A stretch of 64,000 nucleotides of DNA from Cepaea nemoralis (Eukaryota; Mollusca; Gastropoda; Stylommatophora; Helicidae). Of the stretch, positions 54,600 through 64,000 are shown in pieces. A model generated the notes under the pieces. The model was not told where the DNA came from. It made no database searches and was given only the letters and a program-made list of their open reading frames with translations. The position numbers and the translations under genes are program-made. The stretch lies in the NCBI GenBank assembly GCA_014155875.1, contig JACEFZ010017892.1, forward strand, positions 62,001 to 126,000, written 5' to 3'. How positions within the stretch are numbered: the first letter of the stretch is position 1; every line of letters begins with the position of its first letter.

Positions 54600-55810
54600 A
54601 GCCAGGTCCTATCCTCCACGTGTGGGCGGGAAGCAGCTGAGTTGTTCCAAGTCACAAGCAAGTCTGTGTGCTACAATTTTCTCCAGTAGCTTGCCAGCAG
54701 TATTCTGCATCGTAATGATTATGTAGCCGCTTATCTTGGAATGGTCTTTGTTCGGTTTTGGCAGCGGCAGCAAGTAGCTGTGTAGCCATTCCTCTTTGAT
54801 CTGACCCTTTTGGATACTGGTGTTGAATTCTCTGCCAGTTCTTCCATGGCATCATCTGACATCACCAGTAGGTCACGATATCGGTTCCTAAATCAGTCAG
54901 TCAATCAATCAATCAATCAATCGGATGCCGTCTAGGCCTGGGGCGGTGTTAGGCGATTTCTTGAGCATCGCACGTATTGTCTCAGCTGTGATTATGTATT
55001 CTTCGTCTGTCCCGACCCCATCGCACAACTGAGAGTGTCGTTGTGGTCCTCTGTCTGGCGGGCTCGTCTTTCTGGCCAGTCTGCTCTATGTAGCGTGCAA
55101 GAAGGGCCTTACCTTTATCCGCATCCGATTTTTTCCATGTGAGGTCTGTGCCTTGAAAGTCTGGAATACCCCTACGTTGTGCAGCACTGTTCATGCTCTT
55201 ATGGAGGGGCCAGAATGTCATAAGAGATCGCTCGGAGCACACCTTCATACAGAACTCGTCCCATTTCTCGGCCTTGGCCTGTTTGGCGCAGGATTTGAAT
55301 AAAGTCATCGTCCTAAGGACCTCAGTCTTCAGGTTCGCCAACTCACCCTGTGGCATGTTAGCCTTTCTGGCTTTCTGCCAGTCTTTGACAGCCTGCTTCT
55401 TTCCCAGCCATGCCTTCTCGACCTCTCCATTCCACCATGGTGGTTGCAACCATCTTTCTTGTCTCCTGCGGGAGGAAGTTAGTTTCTTTCTTCTGATTTT
55501 GCTTATGGCGTCTTGACCAGTGTTGTCATACGGGAAGGCATTTGTCTAGTTTCCTTAACTCCTGGCCCTGTCTTTCTTGATCAGGATGACACAAGGGAAC
55601 TATCGTGGTATCCCAGTGTGCCCCACCGGCACATTGGTGCGATGGTGGGCGACACCAGAACCAAGTCAATGACGCTGTCAGAATCACCTGGTCGAGTGGC
55701 CATACTAGTGACCTTCCCATCATTAAGACAGACTAGGGCAGCAGATGCCAGGGCGTCCTCCAGATCTTCTCCCTGTCTATTAGTGATGCTATAAAAGTCG
55801 CTTAAAAGTC
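54600..55810 (-). pseudogene. LINE-A6, EN-RT fragment
   Basis: Minus strand: EN end (ALVCLNDGKVTSMATRPGDS, IDLVLVSPTI) at 55790-55650, a frameshift, linker QPPWWNGEVEKAW (55449 down) and KSPNTAPGLDGI (RT fingers) near 54940. The block is interrupted by the 35-bp LINE-A7 insertion, then RT resumes (EEWLHSYLLPLPKPNKDHS, MQNTAGKLLEKIV) to about 54640, where it breaks off. Same family as LINE-A5 by order and motifs. Truncated at both ends, no catalytic box. Confidence 0.8.
54885..54919 (+). mobile_element. LINE-A7, 35-bp tail-only insertion
   Basis: 'ttcctaaatcagtcagtc' followed by (AATC)n is exactly the final part and tail of LINE-A2 (minus strand 11195-11165). It interrupts the LINE-A6 coding frame between copies of 'atcgg' (54880-54884 and 54920-54924). 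Opposite strand to LINE-A6. Confidence 0.65.
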
Positions 55811-55851
55811 GACAGGGTCGACTTCATTGCACCGGATTTTTATCCCATATG

Positions 55852-56014
55852 GCTCACTGGTACTCAATGCCCTCTTGGTTGACACAAGTGTGTCCCGTTG
55901 TGAAGCTATTTATAGCGCTGGTGTCTCTCCTGTCTGGTGTCCTTTAATAGTCTCTGTCTTAGCTCTATTACTTATATTCTTAGCTCTGTAAACTCTATTT
56001 ATAAACCTTTGACA
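55852..56014 (-). mobile_element. LTR-2 fragment (163 bp)
   Basis: Nearly identical over 163 bp to 63057-63219, ending at the same 'tttgaca' boundary (TGTCAAAG on the minus strand) and including TATA-like 'gctatttatagcgc'. Only the 5' quarter of the LTR is present. Confidence 0.8.
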
Positions 56015-56174
56015 GGCTCCTCCTCTCTCCGTGGAGTGTTGCAACCTTTTAACTCATTGCTTGTAACACGTTGTAGGGTCACACAAAAAAAATTGGCTGT
56101 CCAATTTTGTCAAAGATCTTATAAGTTGAAAATCTCTCTTCTGGGGATAGATTAAACTCTCTTCTTTCCTTATT
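56015..56174. other. Spacer
   Basis: Short unassigned DNA between LTR-2 fragment and the LINE-C5 tail. Confidence 0.3.
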
Positions 56175-56824
56175 CACACTGTTCTTCTTCTTCTTCGTTC
56201 ATCCGGAGTTTTTTTCCGGATGTGATTGCGTTGTGTCTGTTTACAGCAGAGCTGCGTTCTTGCGCCGTTAGGCCGACACATCCGACTTCTGCGGGCATTT
56301 GTTGACCGGGTTAACCTTCCCGGGGGTTTCTTAGGACGTTTGACTCTCACTGTTGTGGTGTTATCCCCCATCCCAGCTGGTCCATATAGAACAGCCAAAG
56401 ATCCTGGTCAGCCCTCAAGGGAAGACAGGGGCAGACCATGGGCATTCCCCGCCATCCAAGGAGGCTTCCATACTTGCAGAGCCGATACATAGCGCTCTGG
56501 TACTGGGCTCACCCAAGGAATCGTCACGTCCTGCACATGGCTGCTTAGCCTCACTTCCGTATATTGGGCCTTCCGTTCACCATAGGCTGTTCTTCCAGAA
56601 ACCAGAAGTATGCAGTCTGCAGATGACATCCACACAGTGAGCTTTCGATTCGGACTTTCCACGTAATGGATTTGCTTTCCAAGCAATATTCCATTTTGTG
56701 CCACTAGGACACTTTTCCACCTTTTATGAAGCCCACACAATGGGCTTTTGATTTGGACTTTCCACGTAATGGATCTGCTATCCAAGCAATATTCCATTTC
56801 ATGCCTCTGGGTCTTCATGCACCT
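56175..56824 (-). mobile_element. LINE-C5 3' UTR with hairpin and (GAA)n tail
   Basis: A 650-bp 3' UTR. Near the stop codon two 103-bp-spaced repeats (56641-56703 and 56744-56806) share 'ggactttccacgtaatgga' and 'ccaagcaatattccattt'. The end carries the hairpin catccgg/ccggatg (56197-56219) and a (GAA)n tail (about 56180-56194). Truncated copies of this UTR occur at 8600, 15628 and 40792. Confidence 0.85.
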
Positions 56825-59800
56825 TTAAATGTCAACCTGTATATAGTTAAAGTAATCTGCGGTCAACTTTAGCTTGTTGATATCTCCATAGAGCTTGTCC
56901 TCAAATGAAGCAGGTGTGGGCCAAAATATCTTTCTCTGTTCTGCATACGTTGGGCAATCCTGCAGCAAATGTTTTGCTGTCATTTTTCCAGTTCTACAAT
57001 TACATTCATCGGTATCTCCTATCTTTAGTTTATTGAACAAGTGGTATTTCAGCCTGTTGTGTCCTGTGCGGAGTCTGAAGATTGCTACTTGTTCTCTTCG
57101 GTCGAGTTTGTAATATGCATCATCCTTCTGATGGCCTGGATGCTCTGATTCCCATTTGGTTCTACAAGTGCTTTTTATCAACCTCTTTGCCTCATTATAG
57201 GTTATGTCTATGTCAGGCTGTGGTAGTCGTCCGCCCTCTTTTGCCAGTCTGTCAGCCTCTTCGTTTCCAGGTATACTGCAATGTGATGGGATCCACTGTA
57301 TTACAACTTTTTTGGATTTCTGGCATAGACCATGGAGTGCTGCTCTTAGGTCAGTTAGTTCTGTGCTGTTATTGCTCTTCAGTATTGAGACAGCTGACTT
57401 TGCATCTGTGAAGATAGCTATTTGCTTCTCTTTATTTTCCTCCATCAGGAGCATTTCTGCTGCAGTTTTCAAAGCCTCTACCTCCGCTTTGAAGTTACTT
57501 GAAAATTTTCCAGTTGCCATTGAATGTGTTTTTTTCACTCCATTTTTTAAATTTAGGAGAATTCCTCCTCCTCCATTCTCTATTGAATTTTTGGCTGATC
57601 CATCTGTATATGCATGGGTCCAATTCCTGCTTGGGTAATGTTCTTTTATGTAGTTTAGGGTTATTTCTCTTCTTTCGGTTTCGTGCTGAGTGTTCTTTTT
57701 CTCAATACCAGGAATGTTTTCTATCATCTCAGGCAGTTGCTGCTGTCTCCAAGCTGGGAACTTGTGTGCATTGTGTATGGGCTTGACTGTTGATATGTTA
57801 AGAATAGGATCTGACCTAATCCTTCGTTTTGCAGTTTCTACAAAGTTGCTACGCTTCAGTCTCCCCTTTCCAAAACCATTAAATCTGTTGTACATAGGGT
57901 GGTCTGTCAATCTTCTAAATTTTTCTGCTTGTTGCTGGGCTCTGCTATCTCTTCTATCCTGCATTGGTTGTAAACAAGTGATCTTTTCTAGTTCATTAAT
58001 AGGCGTTGTCTTCAGGCTTCCAGTTATGATTCGCATTCCTTGATTTTGGACTCTACTTATTTTGTTAAAGTTTGACTTAGCTGCTGTTGCCCAAGCTGCA
58101 ATGCCATATTCCAGTACTGGCCTCACCCGCCCAGTATATAACTTCTTGAGAACTTTCGCATCTGCTCCCCATGTTGTACCAGCAAGCTTTTTCATGATTG
58201 CCATTCTTTGCCTTGCTCTTATTCGATTTTTCTCAACCTGTGTCTTCCATGTCAGGCGACGATCAAAGGTGACTCCTAGATAGTTTGGATTTTCTTCATG
58301 GCGCAATATTTTTCCATTCAATACCAGCTTAGGTTGCTGAGTTTTAGTTGAGAGGGAGAACACTGTGCATGTTGTTTTCTCCTCACTTATCTTCACTAGC
58401 CATGATTTTGACCAGTCCTCTAGCGCTAATAGGGCTTGCTGTATTCTGCTGTTAGCTGTACTAATATATTCTTCAGATGTCCATATGGCTAGGTCATCTG
58501 CAAAGGATGATGTGTGTACTCTGGCTGGAAAATTTTCCGTGATGTCGTTTATATAAGCTAGGAATAATGTTGGTGAAAGAACTCCTCCTTAGGGGACACC
58601 TTGCTCCAACAGCATCATTTTGCTGGTTTGTCCTTGTACTTTTGTCCTGGCAGTTCTGTTCTCAAGGTAGTGGCTGATCCATTTGTACATTTTCCCGCAA
58701 ACATGCATTTTTTGCAGTTTTACTTTCAGTCCTTCCTTCCATACTTTATCAAATGCTTTTTCTAAATCTATCCAGACTGCTAGTGTGTGCTTTTTCTCTT
58801 GGAAGGCGTCCTCTATTTCCTGAGCTATATAGGTTATTTGATCTTCAGTAGATCTGTACTTTCTGAATCCTGCTTGGTGAGGTGTTAAGAGTTGGTTTTC
58901 TTCCAGATGCCATGTTAGCCTGCCATTGATAATGCGTTCCATTAATTTTCCTACACAGCTAAGAAGACTGATAGGTCGATAGCCATTTGGTTCTTCCAGG
59001 TCTTTTCCTTTCTTTGGGACTGGTATTAGTATAGCTTCCTTCCATGCCTGTGGGACTATTCCCCTCTTCCAGCTGTAATTTAGGACTGCTAGTAGTTTCT
59101 TTTTTGCCTTAGTGCCTAGTCCTATTAGCATTTCATTTGTGATTCCATCCTTTCCTGGTGATGTCTTCTTTTTTAGGGTATTCATTGCCTGTTCCATTTC
59201 TTCCATTGTTAGATTTGCCATCATATATTCTGCTGCTGTCTCTGTATATGTATGATGTATCTGTTTATCTTTGATTGCTTTCTTCTGTTCGGCTGTAATA
59301 TCAATGTGGTTTGCACTGGCATAGTGTTCCATTAGTGCATTTGCAGCCTTTTTTCCTGTAAGCAAGGCATGTCCTTGTTTAATTGTTATTTGTTTGTTTC
59401 TAGGTCCTTCATTGTTCATGGCTTTCACTAGTTTCCATAGTTTGTTTCCATCCCTGTCAAAATTCAGGTTTTCTGTTTTTTTCCTCCAACAATCTCTTGT
59501 TGTTTGATTTACTGTTCTTTTATATTTAGCTGAGATGGCTTTGAGAGAGATGTTCGCTTCAGTTGTTTGTTCTCTCTCTGCGGTCTTCCTAGCATCTTCA
59601 ACTTTGTCCTCCAAAAATTGTAGTTCTTCAGTCCAGTATGGTTTGTAATTTTTCCTTGCTCCTCTTGGAATAGACTCAGTGGCTGCCTGTATTATTGCTC
59701 TGTTTAGACTTTCCACCATTTGCTTCATGTTGCCATATCGTGTATTTACGTTTTCACAATATTTGTCTGTTAGTATGGCAAATCTGTCCCAATCTGCTCG

Positions 59801-60676
59801 TTTGTGATTCCAACGGGGCAAAGGCTTTTGCTCCTGTGGAACATACTCCATATTTATTACAAGCTTGATTGGTCTGTGGTCACTACCTGCTAATTGGTCC
59901 AGCACATGGCGATCGATTTTGTGGAGGATGTCTCCTGTGCAGAAAGCTAAGTCTGGAGTAGAAGTGGTAATCCATCTTCTGGAGTAGAAGCTCGGTGTGT
60001 CATCCGCTTTGTTAAGTAGATGGAGATTTGAGTCTATTTCCCAGTCCTCCACTTCATCTCCTCTTTTGTCAGTATCTGGGTATCCCCATCTTTCTGAACG
60101 GCTATTAAAGTCTCCGACAACAATGCAATTTGTGTCAGTTATTTCCATGTTTGAGAGTGTAAGATCCTTATCTGCCGGGCTATATAGATTGTAAATTCTT
60201 ATTTTCACGTCCTTTATCATTATATCAACACCTATAATTTCCGTTTGGTTGTCAGAGATCACAGATACTTCGCTGCAAGGTATTGTATTTCGTGTAAGTA
60301 TTACAACTCCTCCTTTGTGTCCTTCGCGGTCGAAACGTGTGGCCTGATATCCCTCGACTGAAAATGTGCGATTGGCGTTGAGGTGTGTCTCTTGAATGCA
60401 TGCCACATCTATTCTATCTTTATGAAGACGCTGTGTTAGGGAGGCTTTCTTGTTATAAACTCCTTCTGCATTCCATTGTAGTATGTTGAGTGTCCGGGGT
60501 GTTTGGTCAATAGCTCTTAACCTACTCCTCTGTGCCTTGACTCCACAGCACAGGGGAAGGTGACCACCAGTAGTCATGGGTGGACCCCCTCGAGGCAGGG
60601 GGCCCGGCACTATCACCGCCTGATGGGACTTCACGGGATTAGCACCATAACGATTAATTTTCATCTGTGGCATCAT
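56825..60676 (-). pseudogene. LINE-C5 ORF2, one nonsense codon
   Basis: A 1283-codon frame with a single internal stop. EN: LNILQWNAEGVYNKK, IQETHLNANR, VGDFNSRSERWGY, AGSDHRPIKL. RT: SPGKDGITNEMLIGLG, GYRPISLLSCVGKLME, AGFRKYRSTEDQ, motif A WIDLEKAFDKVW, motif B GVP*GGVLSPT where TAA (58589-58591) replaces the conserved Gln, motif C FADDLAIW. RNase H: AYTDGSAKN, KAEVEALKTA, FTDAKSAVS, IPSHCSIPGNEEADRLA, all catalytic residues present. Terminal zinc motif CNCRTGKMTAKHLLQDC. Start ATG at 60674-60676; no ORF1 seen upstream. One C-to-T (CAA to TAA) change separates it from an intact replicase, so it is young. Confidence 0.92.
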
Positions 60677-60689
60677 GAAATGATAAAGT

Positions 60690-60955
60690 TACGTTGCACT
60701 TCTTTGTCAAGCCTGTGGCTCAGTACATCCGATTTCAACAAGCATTTGTTCGGGATGCTTTCCCTAGCCTTTGACTGTCCCCAGTCTACCTACAAGGCAG
60801 CAGGTTTGTGCGTCACTTCGTCTGGTCCCTCTCCCTTGACCTGTCCGACATGGGTGACCCTACCAGTAGCTGTGCTACCGTCGGCATAGCTCTTGGGGTC
60901 ATTGGAACGCTCAAGCCCCTCTACCTCGTCAAGGTGGACGCACGGCAGAGGGGAC
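60690..60955 (-). mobile_element. LINE 3'-UTR-like fragment related to LINE-C
   Basis: On the minus strand, 'gggaaagcatcccgaacaaa' then 'gttgaaatcggatgta' parallels the LINE-C 3' end ('gggaaggttaacccgg..aacaaatgcccgcagaagtcggatgt'). Upstream lie GC-rich blocks such as 'ccgtgcgtccaccttgac'. Probably a related family's 5'-truncated copy that abuts LINE-C5; no TSD found. Confidence 0.45.
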
Positions 60956-60956
60956 A

Positions 60957-61700
60957 CTGTTCTATTAATTCACTCGGCTAATTGAGTAGCCCCTCGTATC
61001 AGTACAGTTGGCTATAGATCTTCTTGGGAATTGTTTTGATCCGGAACCGTTGTCTTATGACTTATGTCCTGACTTCCGTCTTATGACCCTATGTCTTCTG
61101 ACTTCTGTCCGTTGACTTATGTCTTTTGACCTGTCCTCAAATTGCCCAAAATGACAACCCAATACAAGTTGACTCTGTTTTGAGTACAACACATGAGCAT
61201 AAAATGTTCATGTTCTCAATAATATCAACTTCAAATCGTATACATCAAGTTCTACTCTTCACCTTCTAGCTTCCGCTTGTGAAAAATATATTTTCAATGT
61301 TACATTAAGGTTTTTAAGAAGTTATTGTGTCCCCTGATTCGAGTTACCGTTCTTTGAAACAAATGGTGTATGCAACCTTTATGTGTTCGTTTTCCTGTTT
61401 GTTTGCGTATTTTTCTAATAAACTACAGTGTACTTAATTCGCTAACATGTGTCTGCGTTTCTATTCTACATGTGTGTATCCCTTCGAGCGCCGTAAATCG
61501 GTTTATTGTGGCTACAAATGTCTATTATTCTTATTTATGACCACAATTCCGTTTTAAGATGCTTAAAGTAGTTTCTCTATTTACTACTACTAAAGTATGG
61601 CAGTAACACATTTAAAACTTGACAACACATTGGTTACACAGATTGACACAGACAAGTCACAACAAGACGTTTTAGGCGGTGAAAAAAAATTTGCCGCTAC

Positions 61701-61732
<32 letters not shown>

Positions 61733-62578
61733 TTCAATGTTTACTATCTTATTCATTCTCTCCTCTCATATACACATCTTTCATCCCCTTTCATACCCTC
61801 ATTCTGTTAAAACATTCATTCGTCATTAAAATATGGTTCATAATAATATCAAGTAACTGAACATTACATATTTACACTAAATGATTAGCTGAATTATACA
61901 AGTCTTCACGCCAAATGACTGTGCCGTTTCTTTGCACGCGTCATGCTTATGCAGAATGGGGTCCTGCCTATACAAAATATACAAGTTTGTTACCGATCCT
62001 GTAATACTTAACTAATGTAATTTGGTGTGCTGGTCTAAATTTATCCTAAGGGAAATAATCTAACTAAATTAATTACATTTAAGCACAATAGGTTAATTAC
62101 CTTAAAGTGTTATTGGTACATGAAATGATGTTAATTCCTAAATGGTTGGGTTAGTTTAGAAATGATATTTTAAATAAATTAATTTATAAATGATTATGTT
62201 TTCGCGGTAATAAAGTAAAGTAATATTTAACAATTGCATTTCTAATATAGGTGTTACCTTAAATGGGTTATTAACTACATGTAGGTGATTTATACTTGTA
62301 TACATTTTCATTACCACAGATTCATACACATTTCCTATCACTTTCCGTAGAATAACACAATTTGCAAATTAATCTTTCTTCATTGTGGTTCAAGCTCCAC
62401 AAATGGTTACATATTAATTATCACGTAGTAATGGTGTTAATCACTCACGTTAATTCACAAAACAAAATTATTTCTGACAATCCATGGTAAACAATTTACG
62501 TTAATTTTAGATATTTTTAACACAGAAATAATGCCCAATGTTGCTGTTGACGTTGGTTCAGGGACTTCTGACATCAAA
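60957..62578. other. Non-coding DNA
   Basis: AT-rich, no gene recognised. Contains repeated 'cttatgtc..gactt' words (61055-61130), a (CT)n stretch at about 61702-61732, and long AT-rich DNA (61800-62560). 62535-62578 may be the primer-binding region of LTR-2 ('atgtcagaagtccctg' on the minus strand). Confidence 0.4.
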
Positions 62579-63219
62579 TGAGGTCCTGCCTGTCAGCGAC
62601 TTGCTTGCGACAGGTATTTCAGGACTCCCCTACTTTTGCACTACACGAAATAATAACTCGTGTCGTTTGCAAAAGGTAAAATTTATTTAGAGCTGATTAC
62701 ACACAAGCTCTGCGAGCGGAAACTTCATTAACAATAAACATCATGGTACGTTACACAGATGCAATGAAGAGGTGATAATGATACTAATAATCACTGAATG
62801 GAATCTAAAGCCTAACAATCACTATTGTCTATAAACTTATAGTATTCATAAGGAACACGTCTGTTCTCTAGCTGTCTCAGTCCCCGTCTGTCCTCACGCT
62901 TCTCGTTGCGTGTTCAAACACGGACGTTGGATCCTCCGTGCACTGACAAGTCTTGCGTGCGTGGTGTCCCAGCACGCTGGTCAGTTCACTCGAGTAACCT
63001 GTACTCCAGGGTTACTCGTCGAGGCGGTTAGTTTCCTAGTGTTTTGGGAAACCCTCGCTCACTGGTACTCAATGCCCTCTTGGTTGACACAAGTGTGTCC
63101 CGTTGTGGAGCTATTTATAGCGCTGGTGTCTCTCCTGTCTGGTGTCCTTTAATAGTCTCTGTCTTAGCTCTATTACTTATATTCTTAGCTCTGTAAACTC
63201 TATTTATAGATCTTTGACA
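62579..63219 (-). mobile_element. LTR-2, about 641 bp
   Basis: The minus strand begins TGTCAAAGATC (63219) and ends ..GGACCTCA (62579), with TATA-like 'gctataaatagctcc'. It is followed by 'tttgatgtcagaagtccctg', similar to LTR-element primer-binding sites. No internal coding region or second LTR remains. The first 163 bp recur at 55852-56014. Confidence 0.6.
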
Positions 63220-63229
63220 CAAGTGCTTG

Positions 63230-64000
63230 TAGGTCTGTACATGTATTATCTCTTCACCGCCTTCTTGGTCTATCTCGGGGTCTACGGTCATTTATTTCCT
63301 GAGTGTAAGCGAGTTTTGTTTCCCTATTATCTTCCATTCTTTCTATATGCCCCAGCCATTGTAGTCTATTAGCCTTCATGATACCAGTGATTAGCGGGGA
63401 CTTAAACAGATCATAAATGTCTTTGTTACTTCTTCTTTTCCACTCTCCACTTTGTGTATCCCTAATGGGTCCAAAGATGCGTCTTAAAATTTTGTTCTCA
63501 AAAGTTTGTAACAAGGCTTCGTCTCCTTTCGTTGTACTCCAGGTTTCAGAGCCATACAGCACAACTGGTCTGATCAGTGTTTTATATATTGTGATTTTGG
63601 TGTTACGAGATAGCGCCTTTGATTTTAGTAGATGTTGTAGTGCATAGTATATCTTATTTCCAGAGTTGATTCTAGTTTGTATTTCTTCCCTTATGATGTT
63701 GGAGCAGTTGAAGATTGTACCCAGGTATTTGTATGTTTCCGTTCTTTTAATGGTCATATTATCTATTTGTATGTGGCCAGGGTTTCTAGCCATTCCGTCT
63801 CTTGAAATTACCATATATTATGTCATATCTTGGTTGATAACCAGCCCCATCTGTTGGGCTTTTTCTTTTAAGTGAGTCAATATTTCCAATGTCTTTTGTT
63901 CACTTTGCCCAATAATATCTATATAATCTGCATAACCAAGGAGCTTGGATGTTCCTCCAATATCACATTCCTCCTTTACCTTCCTTACAACTTTCTCTAG
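63230..64000 (-). pseudogene. LINE-H, RT C-terminus, runs off the window
   Basis: The minus strand encodes LLGYADYIDIIGQ (catalytic box altered to AD-Tyr, 63920-63940), then TYKYLGTIFNCSNIIREEIQ, RPVVLYGSETWS, KILRRIFGPIRD, LQWLGHIERMEDNRETKLAY and RRPRDRPRRR. An RNase-H-free RT tail; the element continues past 64000. A stop near 63816 and the changed catalytic box show that it is inactive. Confidence 0.82.

Overview
This is eukaryotic, animal genomic DNA with one convincing host gene and an extreme density of transposable elements. The signs are an intronless syntaxin (a t-SNARE), TPRT-type retrotransposons with target-site duplications (TSDs), tRNA-derived SINEs, hAT and Helitron DNA transposons, LTRs and long microsatellites. 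No bacterial operons, rRNA or canonical tRNA genes were seen. The element spectrum (RTE-like and RNase-H-bearing LINEs, a BED-type hAT transposase, Helitron termini) fits an invertebrate. I cannot fix the phylum from the sequence.

Region 1-10.6 kb: gene-poor DNA with old SINE pieces, two minisatellites (about 57 bp and about 80 bp units), a hAT MITE at 4166-4552, and the syntaxin gene on the minus strand (9064-9963).

Region 10.6-29.1 kb: one hAT transposon (TIRs at 10633 and 29058, perfect 8-bp TSD) swollen to 18.4 kb by nested insertions. From outside in these are hAT, LINE-A3, LINE-J (minus), a tRNA-derived SINE, a Helitron, and a 6.5-kb full-length LINE-B with an intact 1281-residue EN-RT-RNase H protein. 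Side insertions include LINE-A2, LINE-A4, a LINE-C 3' end, a 796-bp non-autonomous element and a LINE-F 3' end.

Region 29.8-38 kb: LINE-A5 (+), then LINE-C3 (-). LINE-C3 is interrupted by a 277-bp element that carries a hammerhead ribozyme motif. Region 38-47 kb: LINE-D (-), an RTE-like element split by LINE-E2 (+), which itself holds a LINE-C 3' end and a 1.7-kb LTR, and by LINE-E3 (-). Region 47-54 kb: LTR and LINE-F/G pieces, then LINE-E5 with a second, inverted copy of the same 1.7-kb LTR, then a fold-back element with a second hammerhead ribozyme. Region 54-64 kb: LINE-A6, the nearly intact LINE-C5 (one nonsense codon), a second LTR family and LINE-H running off the window edge.

LINE family names A-J are labels used only here, numbered by position. 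A, B and C encode an RNase H domain after the RT (I-superfamily-like). D, E, G, H and J are RTE-like or otherwise RNase-H-free. F ends in a C2H2 zinc finger. The most notable observations are the two hammerhead ribozymes, the six-level nest with readable chronology, and the structure of LINE-B.
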